A stretch of DNA of 64,000 nucleotides from the NCBI RefSeq assembly GCF_900114915.1, contig NZ_FOUS01000022.1, positions 62,001 to 126,000 of the forward strand. The letters run 5' to 3'. The DNA comes from Bradyrhizobium sp. Rc3b. Its GTDB lineage: Bacteria; Pseudomonadota; Alphaproteobacteria; Rhizobiales; Xanthobacteraceae. Made by a program: the position numbers and the translations under genes. Below are positions 1-8,217 of this stretch, in pieces. Every line of letters begins with the position of its first letter. Position 1 is the first letter of the stretch. The notes under the pieces are model-generated. The model did no database searches. It was not told the DNA's origin and saw nothing but the letters and a program-made list of their open reading frames with translations.

Positions 1-133
1 CGATACGAGATGCGGTCAAAAAGGCGCTCGCGGTTGCCGCCTTGTGTGTGACGCGACGTGGCGCCCAAAGCTCGATGCCCAGCTGTGTGGCCGTCGACGA
101 ATTTCTGAATTCTCAAACGATCTTGGAGTTGGA

Positions 134-904
134 ATGACCGAACAGTTCTCAGTTGCAGACAGGACCGTGCTCGTGACTGGTGCAGGTGGGGGCATTGGCT
201 CAGCCATTGCCAATGCTTTCCGTCAAGGCGGTGCGAACGTCCTGGCAACCGACGTTAATGTGGAAAGCCTCCGGGACATTCTGACGCGTTTGCCGCACGG
301 CAATGGCATCCTGCCTATGAGCATGGATGTGTCACGAGAAGATGATGTCGGCAGAGTGCTTGATGAGATCGCCAAGCGCTTCGGCAGGCTCGATGTCCTG
401 ATCAACAACGCCGGAATAAAATCGGCTCAGGCGCTTCTAACCGGCAATGCCGACAGAATAGAAAAAACCATACAGATCAACTCCGTCGCTGTGGTTCGGT
501 GTGCCAAGCTCACGATCGAGCGCTTCATGAAGAGCAAGGGGGGGCGCATCGTTAATGTCGGGTCCTCCTTGTCATCTCAAGGCGCGGTTTTCAATTACCA
601 GGCTGGCGGCGCCGACTATTGCTTGTCAAAGGCCATCGTGCACGACGTGACAAAGCTGCTCGCTTATGAATGTGCTCCGCTCAAGATCAACGTCAACGCA
701 ATTGCACCCGGGATTATCGATACACCCATGCACGCGCGTCCGCGGGAGGAGACCGAAGCGCGCCACAGCGGCCGAATTCCGCTGGGCAGGGTCGGATTGC
801 CGGAGGATATCGCAGGCCTCGCGGTGTTCTTGGCCAGCCCCGCAGCATCCTACATGACCGGGCAGATCGTCCATGTGAATGGCGGGATGCTGATGAATGG
901 TTAG
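134..904 (+). CDS. SDR-family NAD(P)-dependent oxidoreductase
   Basis: Classical short-chain dehydrogenase/reductase of 256 residues. The Rossmann motif TGAGGGIG lies at residues 15-22, NNAG near 90, a serine cluster near 143 and YCLSK at 162-166, so the catalytic Ser-Tyr-Lys set is complete. ATG 134 is chosen because GGAG (125-128) precedes it; an in-frame ATG at 44 would add 30 residues before the Rossmann strand. The stop overlaps the next gene by 8 bases, so it starts a translationally coupled run with a HAD phosphatase and a sugar-type ABC ATPase. Oxidation of a sugar or polyol is a reasonable inference from that company; the substrate cannot be read from the sequence. Confidence 0.9.
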   Translation: MTEQFSVADRTVLVTGAGGGIGSAIANAFRQGGANVLATDVNVESLRDILTRLPHGNGILPMSMDVSREDDVGRVLDEIAKRFGRLDVLINNAGIKSAQALLTGNADRIEKTIQINSVAVVRCAKLTIERFMKSKGGRIVNVGSSLSSQGAVFNYQAGGADYCLSKAIVHDVTKLLAYECAPLKINVNAIAPGIIDTPMHARPREETEARHSGRIPLGRVGLPEDIAGLAVFLASPAASYMTGQIVHVNGGMLMNG

Positions 905-1724
905 CACCGGCTCGAACGTGAACTGGCCGCCGATAGAAGGGATCATCTCGGACCTGGATGGCGTCGTCTATCGTGGCAGCACCGCAATCGCGGATGCAAT
1001 AGAAGCATTTACGCGATGGCAGGAAGCCGGCGTGCCGTTCTGTTTTGTGACGAACAATTCCACGCATACCCCGGTGGACGTCGTCCGCAAGCTGAATGGA
1101 TTTGGTCTTTCGATCGCACCGTCAGAGGTGGTTACAAGCGGCATCACCGCGGCAGGACTCATCCGAGCGAATTATCCGCACTTGACGCGAATCTATGTCA
1201 TCGGCGCTCCCTCGCTTGTCACGGCCATGCGCGATATTGGGCTGGAGGTCACTGACCGAACGCCGGAAGCCGTCGTGATGGGGCTGGACCGGGATATCAC
1301 GCACGAAAAGATGCGAATTGCCGTTGAGGCGATCCTCGGTGGAGCTGTCTTCATCGGGACCAATCCCGATCTTCTGCTGCCGACGGCCAGTGGGTTTGAA
1401 CCTGGGGCTGGTGCGACGATTGCAGCTGTGGCAGCCGCTACGCAAGTGCAGCCTTTGATCGTTGGAAAGCCGCAAGTGCCGATGATCGAGACAGCGCTCT
1501 CACGCCTTGGTACGAACCGAGGTTCAACCATTATGATCGGAGACCAAGTTTCTACGGATATTCAAGCCGGAAAGAGGGCGGGTCTTTCCACAGTGCTTGT
1601 TACAACCGGCGTGCCGACGCCTCAGGGTCCGTCCTTGATGGCCCCCGACTTCACGGTATCGAGCTTGCGCGAAATTGAGGTAAGTGCTGCTCGCGCGGCT
1701 CAGGCGCGACAGAGGAGGGCATAA
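897..1724 (+). CDS. HAD-superfamily (class IIA, NagD-like) phosphatase
   Basis: HAD hydrolase of 275 residues. Motif I is DLDGVVYRG (about residues 19-27), motif II is TNNST (about 52), motif III lysine is in GKPQ (about 191), and motif IV is GDQVSTDI (about 215). The order and the large cap between motifs II and III fit the C2-cap NagD/AraL/phosphoglycolate phosphatase group, cytoplasmic enzymes that remove phosphate from small molecules. It overlaps the SDR gene upstream by 8 bases, and its stop codon shares a base with the ATG of the ABC ATPase gene (TAATG), so all three are probably co-translated. A role in sugar phosphate turnover is inferred from context only. Confidence 0.88.
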   Translation: MVSTGSNVNWPPIEGIISDLDGVVYRGSTAIADAIEAFTRWQEAGVPFCFVTNNSTHTPVDVVRKLNGFGLSIAPSEVVTSGITAAGLIRANYPHLTRIYVIGAPSLVTAMRDIGLEVTDRTPEAVVMGLDRDITHEKMRIAVEAILGGAVFIGTNPDLLLPTASGFEPGAGATIAAVAAATQVQPLIVGKPQVPMIETALSRLGTNRGSTIMIGDQVSTDIQAGKRAGLSTVLVTTGVPTPQGPSLMAPDFTVSSLREIEVSAARAAQARQRRA

Positions 1725-2830
1725 TGGCAAATGTTCGTCTGGAGGGCCTGAAGAAGGCATATGGGACTATCGAGATCCTGCGTCATATCGACCTGACCAT
1801 CGATCACGGCGAGTTTGTCGTCTTCGTTGGTCCGTCCGGGTCAGGCAAATCCACGCTACTACGGATGATCGGCGGGCTCGAGCCCATCAGCGGTGGGCGG
1901 CTCCTCATTGACAATGAGCTCGTCAACGACATCGATGCGGCTGATCGCAACCTCGGCATGGTCTTTCAGAGCTACGCTCTCTATCCGCATATGACGGTGA
2001 GTGAGAACCTGGCCTTTCCGCTGCGCATGGCCAAAGCCTCGAAAGCCGAGATCGCCTCCAAGATAGCCACAACAGCGTCGCTATTGCAGATCGACCATCT
2101 ATTGGATCGCAAGCCTCGACAACTTTCAGGTGGGCAACGCCAGCGCGTCGCAATCGGGCGCGCCATCATGCGAGAACCAAAAGTGTTCCTGTTCGATGAG
2201 CCCCTGTCCAACCTGGACACCGAGTTGCGCGTGCAAATGCGGGTCCAGATCGCCAAGCTCCACAAGCAGCTCGGAAATACCATGATCTATGTGACGCATG
2301 ATCAGGTGGAGGCGATGACCATGGCCGATAAGATCGTCGTCCTCAAGGACGGCAACATCGAACAGGTCGGCAGCCCGCACGATCTATATCACCATCCGGC
2401 CTCGCATTTTGTGGCAGGATTCATCGGCTCGCCGAAGATGAACTTCCTGGGCGGCAAGGTCGAGGCAGCTCACGAAGATGGCCTGGACGTCCGACTGGAG
2501 GCCGGTTCTACGATCTCCGTTCCGGTCCAGCCCGACAAAATGCTGGTTGGCAAGCCGGTCACTGTTGGAATCCGCCCGGATGACTTCTCCTCGCCCGTGC
2601 AGCAGGAGATCTCCATTAGACTGGAGGTGGATTTCGTAGAGCATCTCGGTAGCGTCACGTACATCTACGGTTTTGCTGGAGACGAAACCGTCGTGGCCAG
2701 GGCTCCAATATCCGGCTCGCGCAAAGGCGCCGGAAAGCTCACTCTCACAGCCGCTCCAGCCGACTGCCACTTGTTCATGAGCAATGGAAAGGCGGTTCGG
2801 CGGTTGCAAGCGCCTGCGAGTTGGAGCTAG
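1724..2830 (+). CDS. ABC transporter ATP-binding protein, MalK/UgpC type
   Basis: ATPase subunit of a carbohydrate-type importer, 368 residues, usual length for MalK/UgpC proteins. Walker A GPSGSGKST is at residues 36-44, followed by Q-loop, signature LSGGQRQR (about 134), Walker B VFLFDEPLSNLD (about 155-166) and H-loop THDQ (about 190). The last 120 residues form the TOBE/OB regulatory region typical of this group. The matching permeases and binding protein are not downstream, so they probably lie just upstream of the window, in front of the SDR gene. Such ATPases can also serve several importers. It is coupled to the HAD gene by a one-base overlap. Confidence 0.93.
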   Translation: MANVRLEGLKKAYGTIEILRHIDLTIDHGEFVVFVGPSGSGKSTLLRMIGGLEPISGGRLLIDNELVNDIDAADRNLGMVFQSYALYPHMTVSENLAFPLRMAKASKAEIASKIATTASLLQIDHLLDRKPRQLSGGQRQRVAIGRAIMREPKVFLFDEPLSNLDTELRVQMRVQIAKLHKQLGNTMIYVTHDQVEAMTMADKIVVLKDGNIEQVGSPHDLYHHPASHFVAGFIGSPKMNFLGGKVEAAHEDGLDVRLEAGSTISVPVQPDKMLVGKPVTVGIRPDDFSSPVQQEISIRLEVDFVEHLGSVTYIYGFAGDETVVARAPISGSRKGAGKLTLTAAPADCHLFMSNGKAVRRLQAPASWS

Positions 2831-2884
2831 TCTTGTCGAGCCGTGCGATGACGCCGGCTCGGGACGGACACGCGGGCCACTGAG

Positions 2885-4639
2885 GTGAAGGGAGCCGGCA
2901 TCAGGCAGTTCTTCCGCAATTCCCGTTCGTTTGTCCTTGGTGCGGGGATCGGATCGGGCATGACGGCCAGGGCCGCGGAGCGGGCGGGCGCCGATTTCGT
3001 GCTCGCACTCAATGCTGGCCGTTTTCGTGCCATGGGCGGGGCCTCGCCCGCCTCCATTCTTCCAATCCGCAACAGTAACGAGTTGGTAGCGGGGTTTGGA
3101 CGGACCGAGATCCTACCAAATACGAAACTGCCGGTCTTCTTCGGCACCTGTACATTCGACCCCGAGCTTGATCTCGATCGTTGGCTCGACCGAATCATCA
3201 AATGGGGATTTGCTGGCGTAACCAACTTCCCTTCGGTCATACACATCGACGATGACCGCAGGTCGTTGCTCGAGCAGTCCGGCCTGGGCTATTCCCGGGA
3301 GATCGAGCTCCTTGTGAAGGCTGCAAAACGCGGCCTGATGACGATTGCCTATACTCGCAGTCAATCTGAAGCGCGCCGAATGGTCGAAGCCGGCGTGGAG
3401 GCCATTTGCATCAACTTCAATCTAAACCGCGAGGTTGAAAGCGGGTCCGATCCGTCGATCAGCCTGTCTGAACTTGCAACGCGTACAAATGCCGTTGCGC
3501 GCGTTGCTCAATCCGTCAACAAGAGCACCGTCTGTTTGCTTGGGGGCGGCCCGATCACAAAGCCGGACGAGCTTCTGGACATCTGCCGCGAAACCGGAAT
3601 CCAGGGGTTCATCGGAGGCTCTTCGCTGGACCGCGTGCCTCTGGAGATGTCGGTCCTCGAGGTGACGTCGGGCTTCAAGACCATCCACCTGTTGCGCGAG
3701 AAGGTGGATCTGCTCGAAAGGAAGCTGCAGTTGAGTGGCTTCAGGCACGGCGTTATCGCACAGTCCTCGGCAATGAAGCGCGTCCTTGAGATGACCAAAC
3801 GCGTTGCGGCGACCCCCAGCCCAGTCCTCATTTGGGGAGAGGTCGGCTCCGGCAAGCGTAGAATAGCAAGCCTGGTTCACGCGTTCAGCGACCGCAGGCA
3901 CACCAAGGCGACGCTGTTTCATTGCCGACCCGGTCCGGCGATGGAGACACTTGGCGCGTTTTTCGGCGCCGAGCGGCTTGAGAGTGGCCGACGCCAATTG
4001 TCACTGCTGGAGGCGTCTAGCGACGGCGCCGTCTTGCTGCTGCATGTTGACCAGCTTTCACGCGAAGGCCAGGAGCGCCTCGCCGACTACCTGGAGACGG
4101 GCGGGTTTACCCCTCTGAACGGGGTAACTGTCATGCGTTCCCACGCCCGGATCATTGCGACCGCGACGGTGGCCCGAGGCGCTGGTCTTGAAACGGTTCT
4201 GTCCGCGCGGCTTCTCGACCTTTTTACCGGGCTGGATGTCCAGTTACCTTCGCTACCCGACAGGCTTGAAGATCTGCCGCAACTCGTTCAACACTTCACC
4301 GTCGAAGCCAAAGGAGATTCCTGCGCCCAGACGCTCACGATCGAAAACTCTGCATTCCTTTCGCTCGCCGGGCATGATTGGCCAGGCAATTTGCGCGAGT
4401 TGCGGCAGGTGGTGAACCAGCTCGTGACCTTGCCATCAAGTCACATCACCGGTGAGGTGCTAAAGCCGCTGTTGCAGCCACCTTCAGGTCCACGGCCCAC
4501 GGCCTCGCTGTCCGAGCGAGACTGGATTATCGAGGGCCTAAAGAGAAACCGGCTTCACCGCGGCAAGACTGCTCGCTCTCTCGGGCTTTCGCGCAAAACC
4601 CTCTACAACAAGATCAAGAAATTGCGGATCCTCGAATAA
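2885..4639 (+). CDS. TIM-barrel (PEP-hydrolase family) / degenerate AAA+ / Fis-HTH regulator
   Basis: Three-part regulator of 584 residues. Residues 1 to about 270 are a TIM-barrel domain of the PEP-hydrolase/TIM-barrel signal-transduction family (FAGVTNFPSVIHID, FIGGSSLDR). A short helical linker follows, then an enhancer-binding-protein-like AAA+ domain (about 287-510) and a C-terminal Fis-type helix-turn-helix (about 543-580). The AAA+ part is odd: Walker A survives as GEVGSGKRR (about 317-325), but the GAFTGA loop is absent, Walker B reads VLLLHVDQ, and the arginine-finger region reads LSARLLDLF. It therefore probably does not remodel sigma-54 polymerase and may act as a ligand-responsive DNA-binding protein. 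GTG 2885 is used as start; the ribosome-binding site is weak. It likely controls the genes before it. Confidence 0.85.
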   Translation: MKGAGIRQFFRNSRSFVLGAGIGSGMTARAAERAGADFVLALNAGRFRAMGGASPASILPIRNSNELVAGFGRTEILPNTKLPVFFGTCTFDPELDLDRWLDRIIKWGFAGVTNFPSVIHIDDDRRSLLEQSGLGYSREIELLVKAAKRGLMTIAYTRSQSEARRMVEAGVEAICINFNLNREVESGSDPSISLSELATRTNAVARVAQSVNKSTVCLLGGGPITKPDELLDICRETGIQGFIGGSSLDRVPLEMSVLEVTSGFKTIHLLREKVDLLERKLQLSGFRHGVIAQSSAMKRVLEMTKRVAATPSPVLIWGEVGSGKRRIASLVHAFSDRRHTKATLFHCRPGPAMETLGAFFGAERLESGRRQLSLLEASSDGAVLLLHVDQLSREGQERLADYLETGGFTPLNGVTVMRSHARIIATATVARGAGLETVLSARLLDLFTGLDVQLPSLPDRLEDLPQLVQHFTVEAKGDSCAQTLTIENSAFLSLAGHDWPGNLRELRQVVNQLVTLPSSHITGEVLKPLLQPPSGPRPTASLSERDWIIEGLKRNRLHRGKTARSLGLSRKTLYNKIKKLRILE

Positions 4640-4643
4640 GACC

Positions 4644-5255
4644 TCATGCCCGTCGGAGCGGCTGCTGGGCGGTGGCGGCATGCTCCAGCGAGAACTTCGG
4701 TACCGACGACGAGCCATGAGAGCCAAGGCTTACGAGCCGGATATCCGATCCAATCGGCGCGGCAAGCGCCTCGGGTCGCACATGGACGGACCCATCCAGC
4801 TGTGAACCTAGCCGTTGCTCTGCAGCTGTCATCCTAGCCTCGTCCGCCGCGACAAATAGGACTTTGAACCCTCGGCTTGCAAACCACTCCATACGGCGAA
4901 GCTCGAGCTCCTGACCGCGATCGAGCGGCACTCCTGCCGGTGTCCGTTCAATCATGGAGGCAGGCGGAAAGTTCGTCACTCCCGTCATCCCTGCCTCTTC
5001 CAACAAATCACCAAGATCTTCCCAGCATGCAAACGGGTCGATCATAACGATCGCCGCATAGCAGGAAGGGGGTACTTTAGGCCCCGCTTGCAAGTCCCGC
5101 AGGAGACAGCCGTTCCAGTCGATAACGGGAAGCGTGGCCATGACCAGCATGGCGTTCTGTGGAAGGGTCCGCAGTGACGGCGCATAGATGGTCATCTGAT
5201 CACCGCGAGACGAGGATAGGCTTGCGGCAAGGCGACCTAAGACATTGGCTCTCAC
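4644..5255 (-). CDS. Short TIM-barrel (PEP-hydrolase family) protein
   Basis: A 203-residue protein that resembles the first two thirds of the PEP-hydrolase/TIM-barrel domain found in the convergent regulator. The shared landmarks are a DPF strand followed by about 20 residues and MTGVTNFP, then LDRGQELELRRMEWFASRG, which match positions of FAGVTNFP and the Glu-rich helix in the neighbour. Family members usually have about 275 residues, and the C-terminal strands with the GG(A/S)S phosphate-binding turn are missing here. It ends four bases from the end of the neighbouring gene on the opposite strand. The start is a GTG. It may be a pseudo-enzyme that senses the same ligand, or a decaying copy. 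Confidence 0.6.
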   Translation of the reverse strand: MRANVLGRLAASLSSSRGDQMTIYAPSLRTLPQNAMLVMATLPVIDWNGCLLRDLQAGPKVPPSCYAAIVMIDPFACWEDLGDLLEEAGMTGVTNFPPASMIERTPAGVPLDRGQELELRRMEWFASRGFKVLFVAADEARMTAAEQRLGSQLDGSVHVRPEALAAPIGSDIRLVSLGSHGSSSVPKFSLEHAATAQQPLRRA

Positions 5256-6405
5256 GGTTTCTACTCAACCCTACCCAACTGATGCTTCCGCCGATCTTAC
5301 ACGCCGCTTCATCCAGGTCTAGACCACGACGTCGATCGTTATCGCAGCATCACCCTGCTTTCTTTGGCGCAGGAGCAAGGTTCGGCTGGGAAGGGATGGT
5401 CGTCGGGGCCGTTTCCTCCTGGCTGCTTAAGTGGCTGTCCGCCCGTCCCGAGTGTCGGATGCGATTTGCTGCAGGGTACTGAGGAGCTCCGTCGCTGTGA
5501 AAGAGGGCCCGTGAAGCGTCTCGGGTAAAAAATTTCGGGCGAGCTATCTGCGCCCTACGGATCCGCTAGCAGACCGGCTCGTCTGCTTCCTCCCTGACTG
5601 GCGCCGCTGCTGGAAAACTCCGGCAGCGGCATCTTTTTTGAGTCGGAGCGCGCACGCCGCGCGGTCGAGAACTGGTTTCCCGGAATTGCACAGCTCGCGA
5701 CCATGCGGAGCCAAAATCCAGAAACGATCCGCCAGCTACGCTTGCCGTCGTCGGCTCAAACGGGGAGGCGACTTCCGATCCAGACGGTGGCGCCTCAATC
5801 ACCTCGTTTCGGAACTACTGTACCTCGGGCGAATGGACAATCGAAGGCATCCCCGAACTGCTCCGGTTATCTCACGTAGAACGAAGCTTGGTCGACTTAG
5901 GGGGCACCCGCTTATGGGGCACGCGTACCTGGCAAAAATAAACTTTTCGGGGACCCCCTCCCCACTGCCACGGTCCCGTGCGTCCAGCACCGAGGAAGTT
6001 TCCCCGCGGTTTCCCGGCCGAAGAACGGAGGGACAGCATACCTGTTAAGTGATTGATGTTACTGGCGCGCTCGGAGAGATTCGACCCTCGGAATCGAAAT
6101 CCGATCAATCGGCAGATTACATGTCCTGAGCGGAAGGCTTGGCCAGATGGAAGGACCTGCTTGACCTGCTTCACCCCTCAGCCAGGTACCAGGGGTAGTG
6201 CGGGTGCTTAGGCTAAAACTCACCGATCAACGCGCCATGGTTGATTTGTAGGTAGCGTTGAACAGCCGCCGGCTGTGCAGCGCTGAGCGGCGGAAGTTTG
6301 CGCGGGCCGTGAGACCTTCAAGCTACAGGGCGGCCACAGCGGCAGATCGCGCGCGGATACCTTAGACTGGCGCACTTCGCTGCCGGGGATGAGGAGACTT
6401 GCGCC
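5256..6405. other. Non-coding stretch with one candidate small RNA
   Basis: No convincing protein gene was found here. Several open frames of 60-136 codons exist on both strands, but they overlap each other, have arginine-rich random composition and lack ribosome-binding sites. The only clear structure is the two-hairpin element ending in a terminator at 5564-5640, listed separately. Confidence 0.5.
5564..5640 (+). ncRNA. Candidate trans-acting small RNA with intrinsic terminator (copy 1)
   Basis: Two hairpins are visible. Hairpin 1 pairs GCAGAC (5569-5574) with GTCTGC (5581-5586). A pyrimidine-rich linker TTCCTCCCTGAC (5587-5598) follows, which is complementary to a Shine-Dalgarno sequence. 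The terminator stem is 11 bp (5603-5613 with 5620-5630) and is followed by six Ts (5634-5639). A second copy with the same architecture is at 42031-42105. The layout resembles alphaproteobacterial sRNAs that carry an unpaired anti-Shine-Dalgarno motif. The 5' end cannot be placed from sequence and may lie upstream of 5564. Confidence 0.65.
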
Positions 6406-6543
6406 ATGACTACATTACACCCGCCGGACCAGCCCTCGTCCTTCTCCGAGCGCCACGCGACCAAGCGCAGCCTCGCGGCCCTCGCCGACCGACCGCGTAC
6501 TTTGAACGGCTCGTGCAGCGCGCAGAGAGCGTTGCGAACATGA
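6406..6543 (+). CDS. Small hypothetical protein (45 aa)
   Basis: Short open frame starting at an ATG with GAGGAG at 6391-6396, nine bases upstream. It encodes 45 residues with no recognised domain (MTTLHPPDQPSSFSERHA at the N-terminus). Its stop overlaps the ATG of the next small frame in an ATGA arrangement (6540-6543), which suggests coupled translation. It lies at the head of a run of very small genes of phage-like character. It could be a remnant of a longer gene. Confidence 0.35.
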   Translation: MTTLHPPDQPSSFSERHATKRSLAALADRPRTLNGSCSAQRALRT

Positions 6544-6632
6544 GCCTAAACGGGAAGCTCGGCACGAGCACGCAAGGCCCTGGCGATAACGGCACCAAGC
6601 CTAGCGCCGACACGGGGACATCAGGGCAGTAA
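6540..6632 (+). CDS. Small hypothetical protein (30 aa)
   Basis: Thirty-codon frame that begins in an ATGA overlap with the preceding small frame and ends just before the ribosome-binding site of the next one. The product is Gly/Thr/Ser-rich (STQGPGDNGTKPSADTGTSG) with no recognised fold. It is supported only by its position and coupling. Confidence 0.25.
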   Translation: MSLNGKLGTSTQGPGDNGTKPSADTGTSGQ

Positions 6633-6641
6633 GGAAGACAG

Positions 6642-6761
6642 ATGTTGTTTCCAGATAGGAACAACTGGCGTGCGGACATGCAGGACGTGTCCGCGGCCAT
6701 TGACGAGAGCACGGGGGAGTTGGTGCAGGTGACGCCTTTACGTTGGCACGCCACGGCCTAA
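6642..6761 (+). CDS. Small hypothetical protein, possibly phage-derived (39 aa)
   Basis: A 39-residue frame (MLFPDRNNWRADMQDVSAAI start) with AAGGA placed about seven bases upstream of the ATG. Composition is protein-like and not arginine-rich. It sits directly before the 100-residue gene at 6771 in a compact run, which resembles small head-tail or connector genes of phages and gene-transfer agents. That assignment is an inference from size and order only. Confidence 0.4.
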   Translation: MLFPDRNNWRADMQDVSAAIDESTGELVQVTPLRWHATA

Positions 6762-6770
6762 CTTTCCGCG

Positions 6771-7073
6771 GTGCCTGATCCTGCGAGAGCTGTCACGGTA
6801 ACGGCGGTTTTCACGAACAAGGCGAGATCGATAATCATGGGCGAGAACAATGGCCGGATTGCTTCCGGCCACTTTGTCAGCCCGATTGTCAGCACGTCGG
6901 AGCCGATCTTCTCGTTTGGCTATGGCGTGTTGCCGTTCCAGCTTGTGCAGGGTTATCGCATCATGCGCCTCTGCAATCGTGCTCTATTTGAGATTACAGA
7001 CGTGAAGCCTGATGGCGTTTCGCGGATCGACGCCAAAGTGGTTCAGCTTGGCATCGCGGCGGAGGAGTTCTAG
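6771..7073 (+). CDS. Hypothetical protein, possible phage head-tail joining protein
   Basis: Encodes 100 residues from a GTG at 6771, rich in beta-strand-forming sequence (VTVTAVFTNKARSIIMGENN, then FEITDVKPDGVSRIDAKVVQ). The pattern of strands and the DVKPDG turn resemble small phage head-tail joining proteins, but no motif makes this certain. The stop TAG shares its last base with the GTG of the following gene (TAGTG), indicating co-translation. Together with 6642-6761 and 7073-7285 it forms a small cassette that looks like a fragment of a prophage structural operon. Confidence 0.45.
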   Translation: MPDPARAVTVTAVFTNKARSIIMGENNGRIASGHFVSPIVSTSEPIFSFGYGVLPFQLVQGYRIMRLCNRALFEITDVKPDGVSRIDAKVVQLGIAAEEF

Positions 7074-7285
7074 TGGAGCGCATTCTATACGCCCCGAGGC
7101 AAGGCGCGACCTATGAGCCGTCACTAGACATCCTGGTCCCGGCACTCACCCGGCTGCGCGATTGTAGGAACTCGATTGATACCCTGGTGCTGCTCGACTC
7201 GTTGCCGAACATGATCTTGCCAGGCTTGGCTTACGTCGCATCGCGCCGCCAGTACGTTCCGCGCGAGCGGTGCAAGCGGTCGTGA
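7073..7285 (+). CDS. Hypothetical protein, C-terminus probably altered by frameshift
   Basis: Starts at a GTG that overlaps the previous stop codon and runs 70 codons. The first 55 residues (RILYAPRQGATYEPSLDILV and on) look like a real protein. The last part, ending RERCKRS, looks like random sequence, whereas another frame from about 7262 to 7345 reads RAVQAVVTYCGPTFLERC and ends at a TGA. A frameshift near 7250 in a gene of about 90 codons is therefore likely. The function is unknown; the context is phage-like. Confidence 0.4.
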   Translation: MERILYAPRQGATYEPSLDILVPALTRLRDCRNSIDTLVLLDSLPNMILPGLAYVASRRQYVPRERCKRS

Positions 7286-7520
7286 CATATTGCGGGCCGA
7301 CGTTCCTAGAACGATGCTTGGGCGCAAACGTTCGCAAGAGCTGTTGAAGCGCTATCCGAAGCGAGTAGCATGTGCCGGTCTGGTTAGGTATGACGCATAG
7401 GTCTGTTAGATTCGTAACCTACACCTAACACCAAACGACAATGGCCCTCGAAATAATCCTTTCACGGCAATCGTCACCCCTGCAACACACGAGGCGCATC
7501 AACGTTAGGGGCCTGGGGAA

Positions 7521-7980
7521 ATGCAACTGACCGCTACACGACGTTATGACGATTGGCATCCGGTCACGCTGGAGCCGTTCGATCTCGAAGATCGCATGTA
7601 CAGAAAGCCAGATGGGTCTTTCGTTCTGATGGTCGTAGGGGCATTGCCGGGTAGTCCCGCAGTTGACCAGTCTTACAGTCTATTAGGTGTATTTGAGTGG
7701 TTGGGTGAGTGCGCATGGCAAGTCGAGCGGGCGGTGATCGGAACGACAAGCTCGGCTTATGGAGTTGGTCGTCACCCGGCACATATGGGGCAGCGCCCTA
7801 AGGGCGGAACAAATGCAGGAAAAACTTGCGTCCGTTCTCAACGAGGGCCATCGTCATCTGGTCACCGTTCGCAAGGCGCAAAGTGGACATCTGGAGATAC
7901 AGTTCGACCAGGAGCTGGGAGACGTAGGCGGTGCGTTCACTGAGACGTCAAAGAGTGTTCCCGGCAATCGACCTGGTTAG
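7521..7980 (+). pseudogene. Hypothetical gene, probably frameshifted
   Basis: Two overlapping frames cover this stretch. The first starts at ATG 7521 and reads well to about 7750 (DDWHPVTLEPFDLEDRMY, FEWLGECAWQVERAV), then becomes Ser/Arg/Gly-rich and unconvincing. The second frame reads well from about 7759 to its stop at 7980 (HLVTVRKAQSGHLEIQFDQE). The simplest reading is one gene of about 150 codons with a frameshift near 7750. Two separate overlapping genes are possible. No domain is recognised. Confidence 0.35.
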
Positions 7981-8217
7981 GTAACAAGCGGCTAAGGAGG
8001 GGCGGATTGCACTAAGTTTCTTGTCGATACGAGAGCGTCCCGGGCGCGCGGTGGAGTTGCATTCTGGATTCTGAGGCACGTCTCGCTTTCTGCTTGCAAT
8101 TTCATGAGGTGCTCATAACCTCGCATCGGCATGGGCCGACCGTTCTATCCGCAACGGCTGTGGCGCGCGCCTAAACGTACCGCTGGAGGCATCACGGTAG
8201 AGCCGATGGAGTGACCT

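Noticed and set aside
5159..6048. Frames of 107 and 136 codons in the gene-poor stretch
   Set aside because: They overlap the candidate sRNA or opposite-strand frames and have random composition without ribosome-binding sites.
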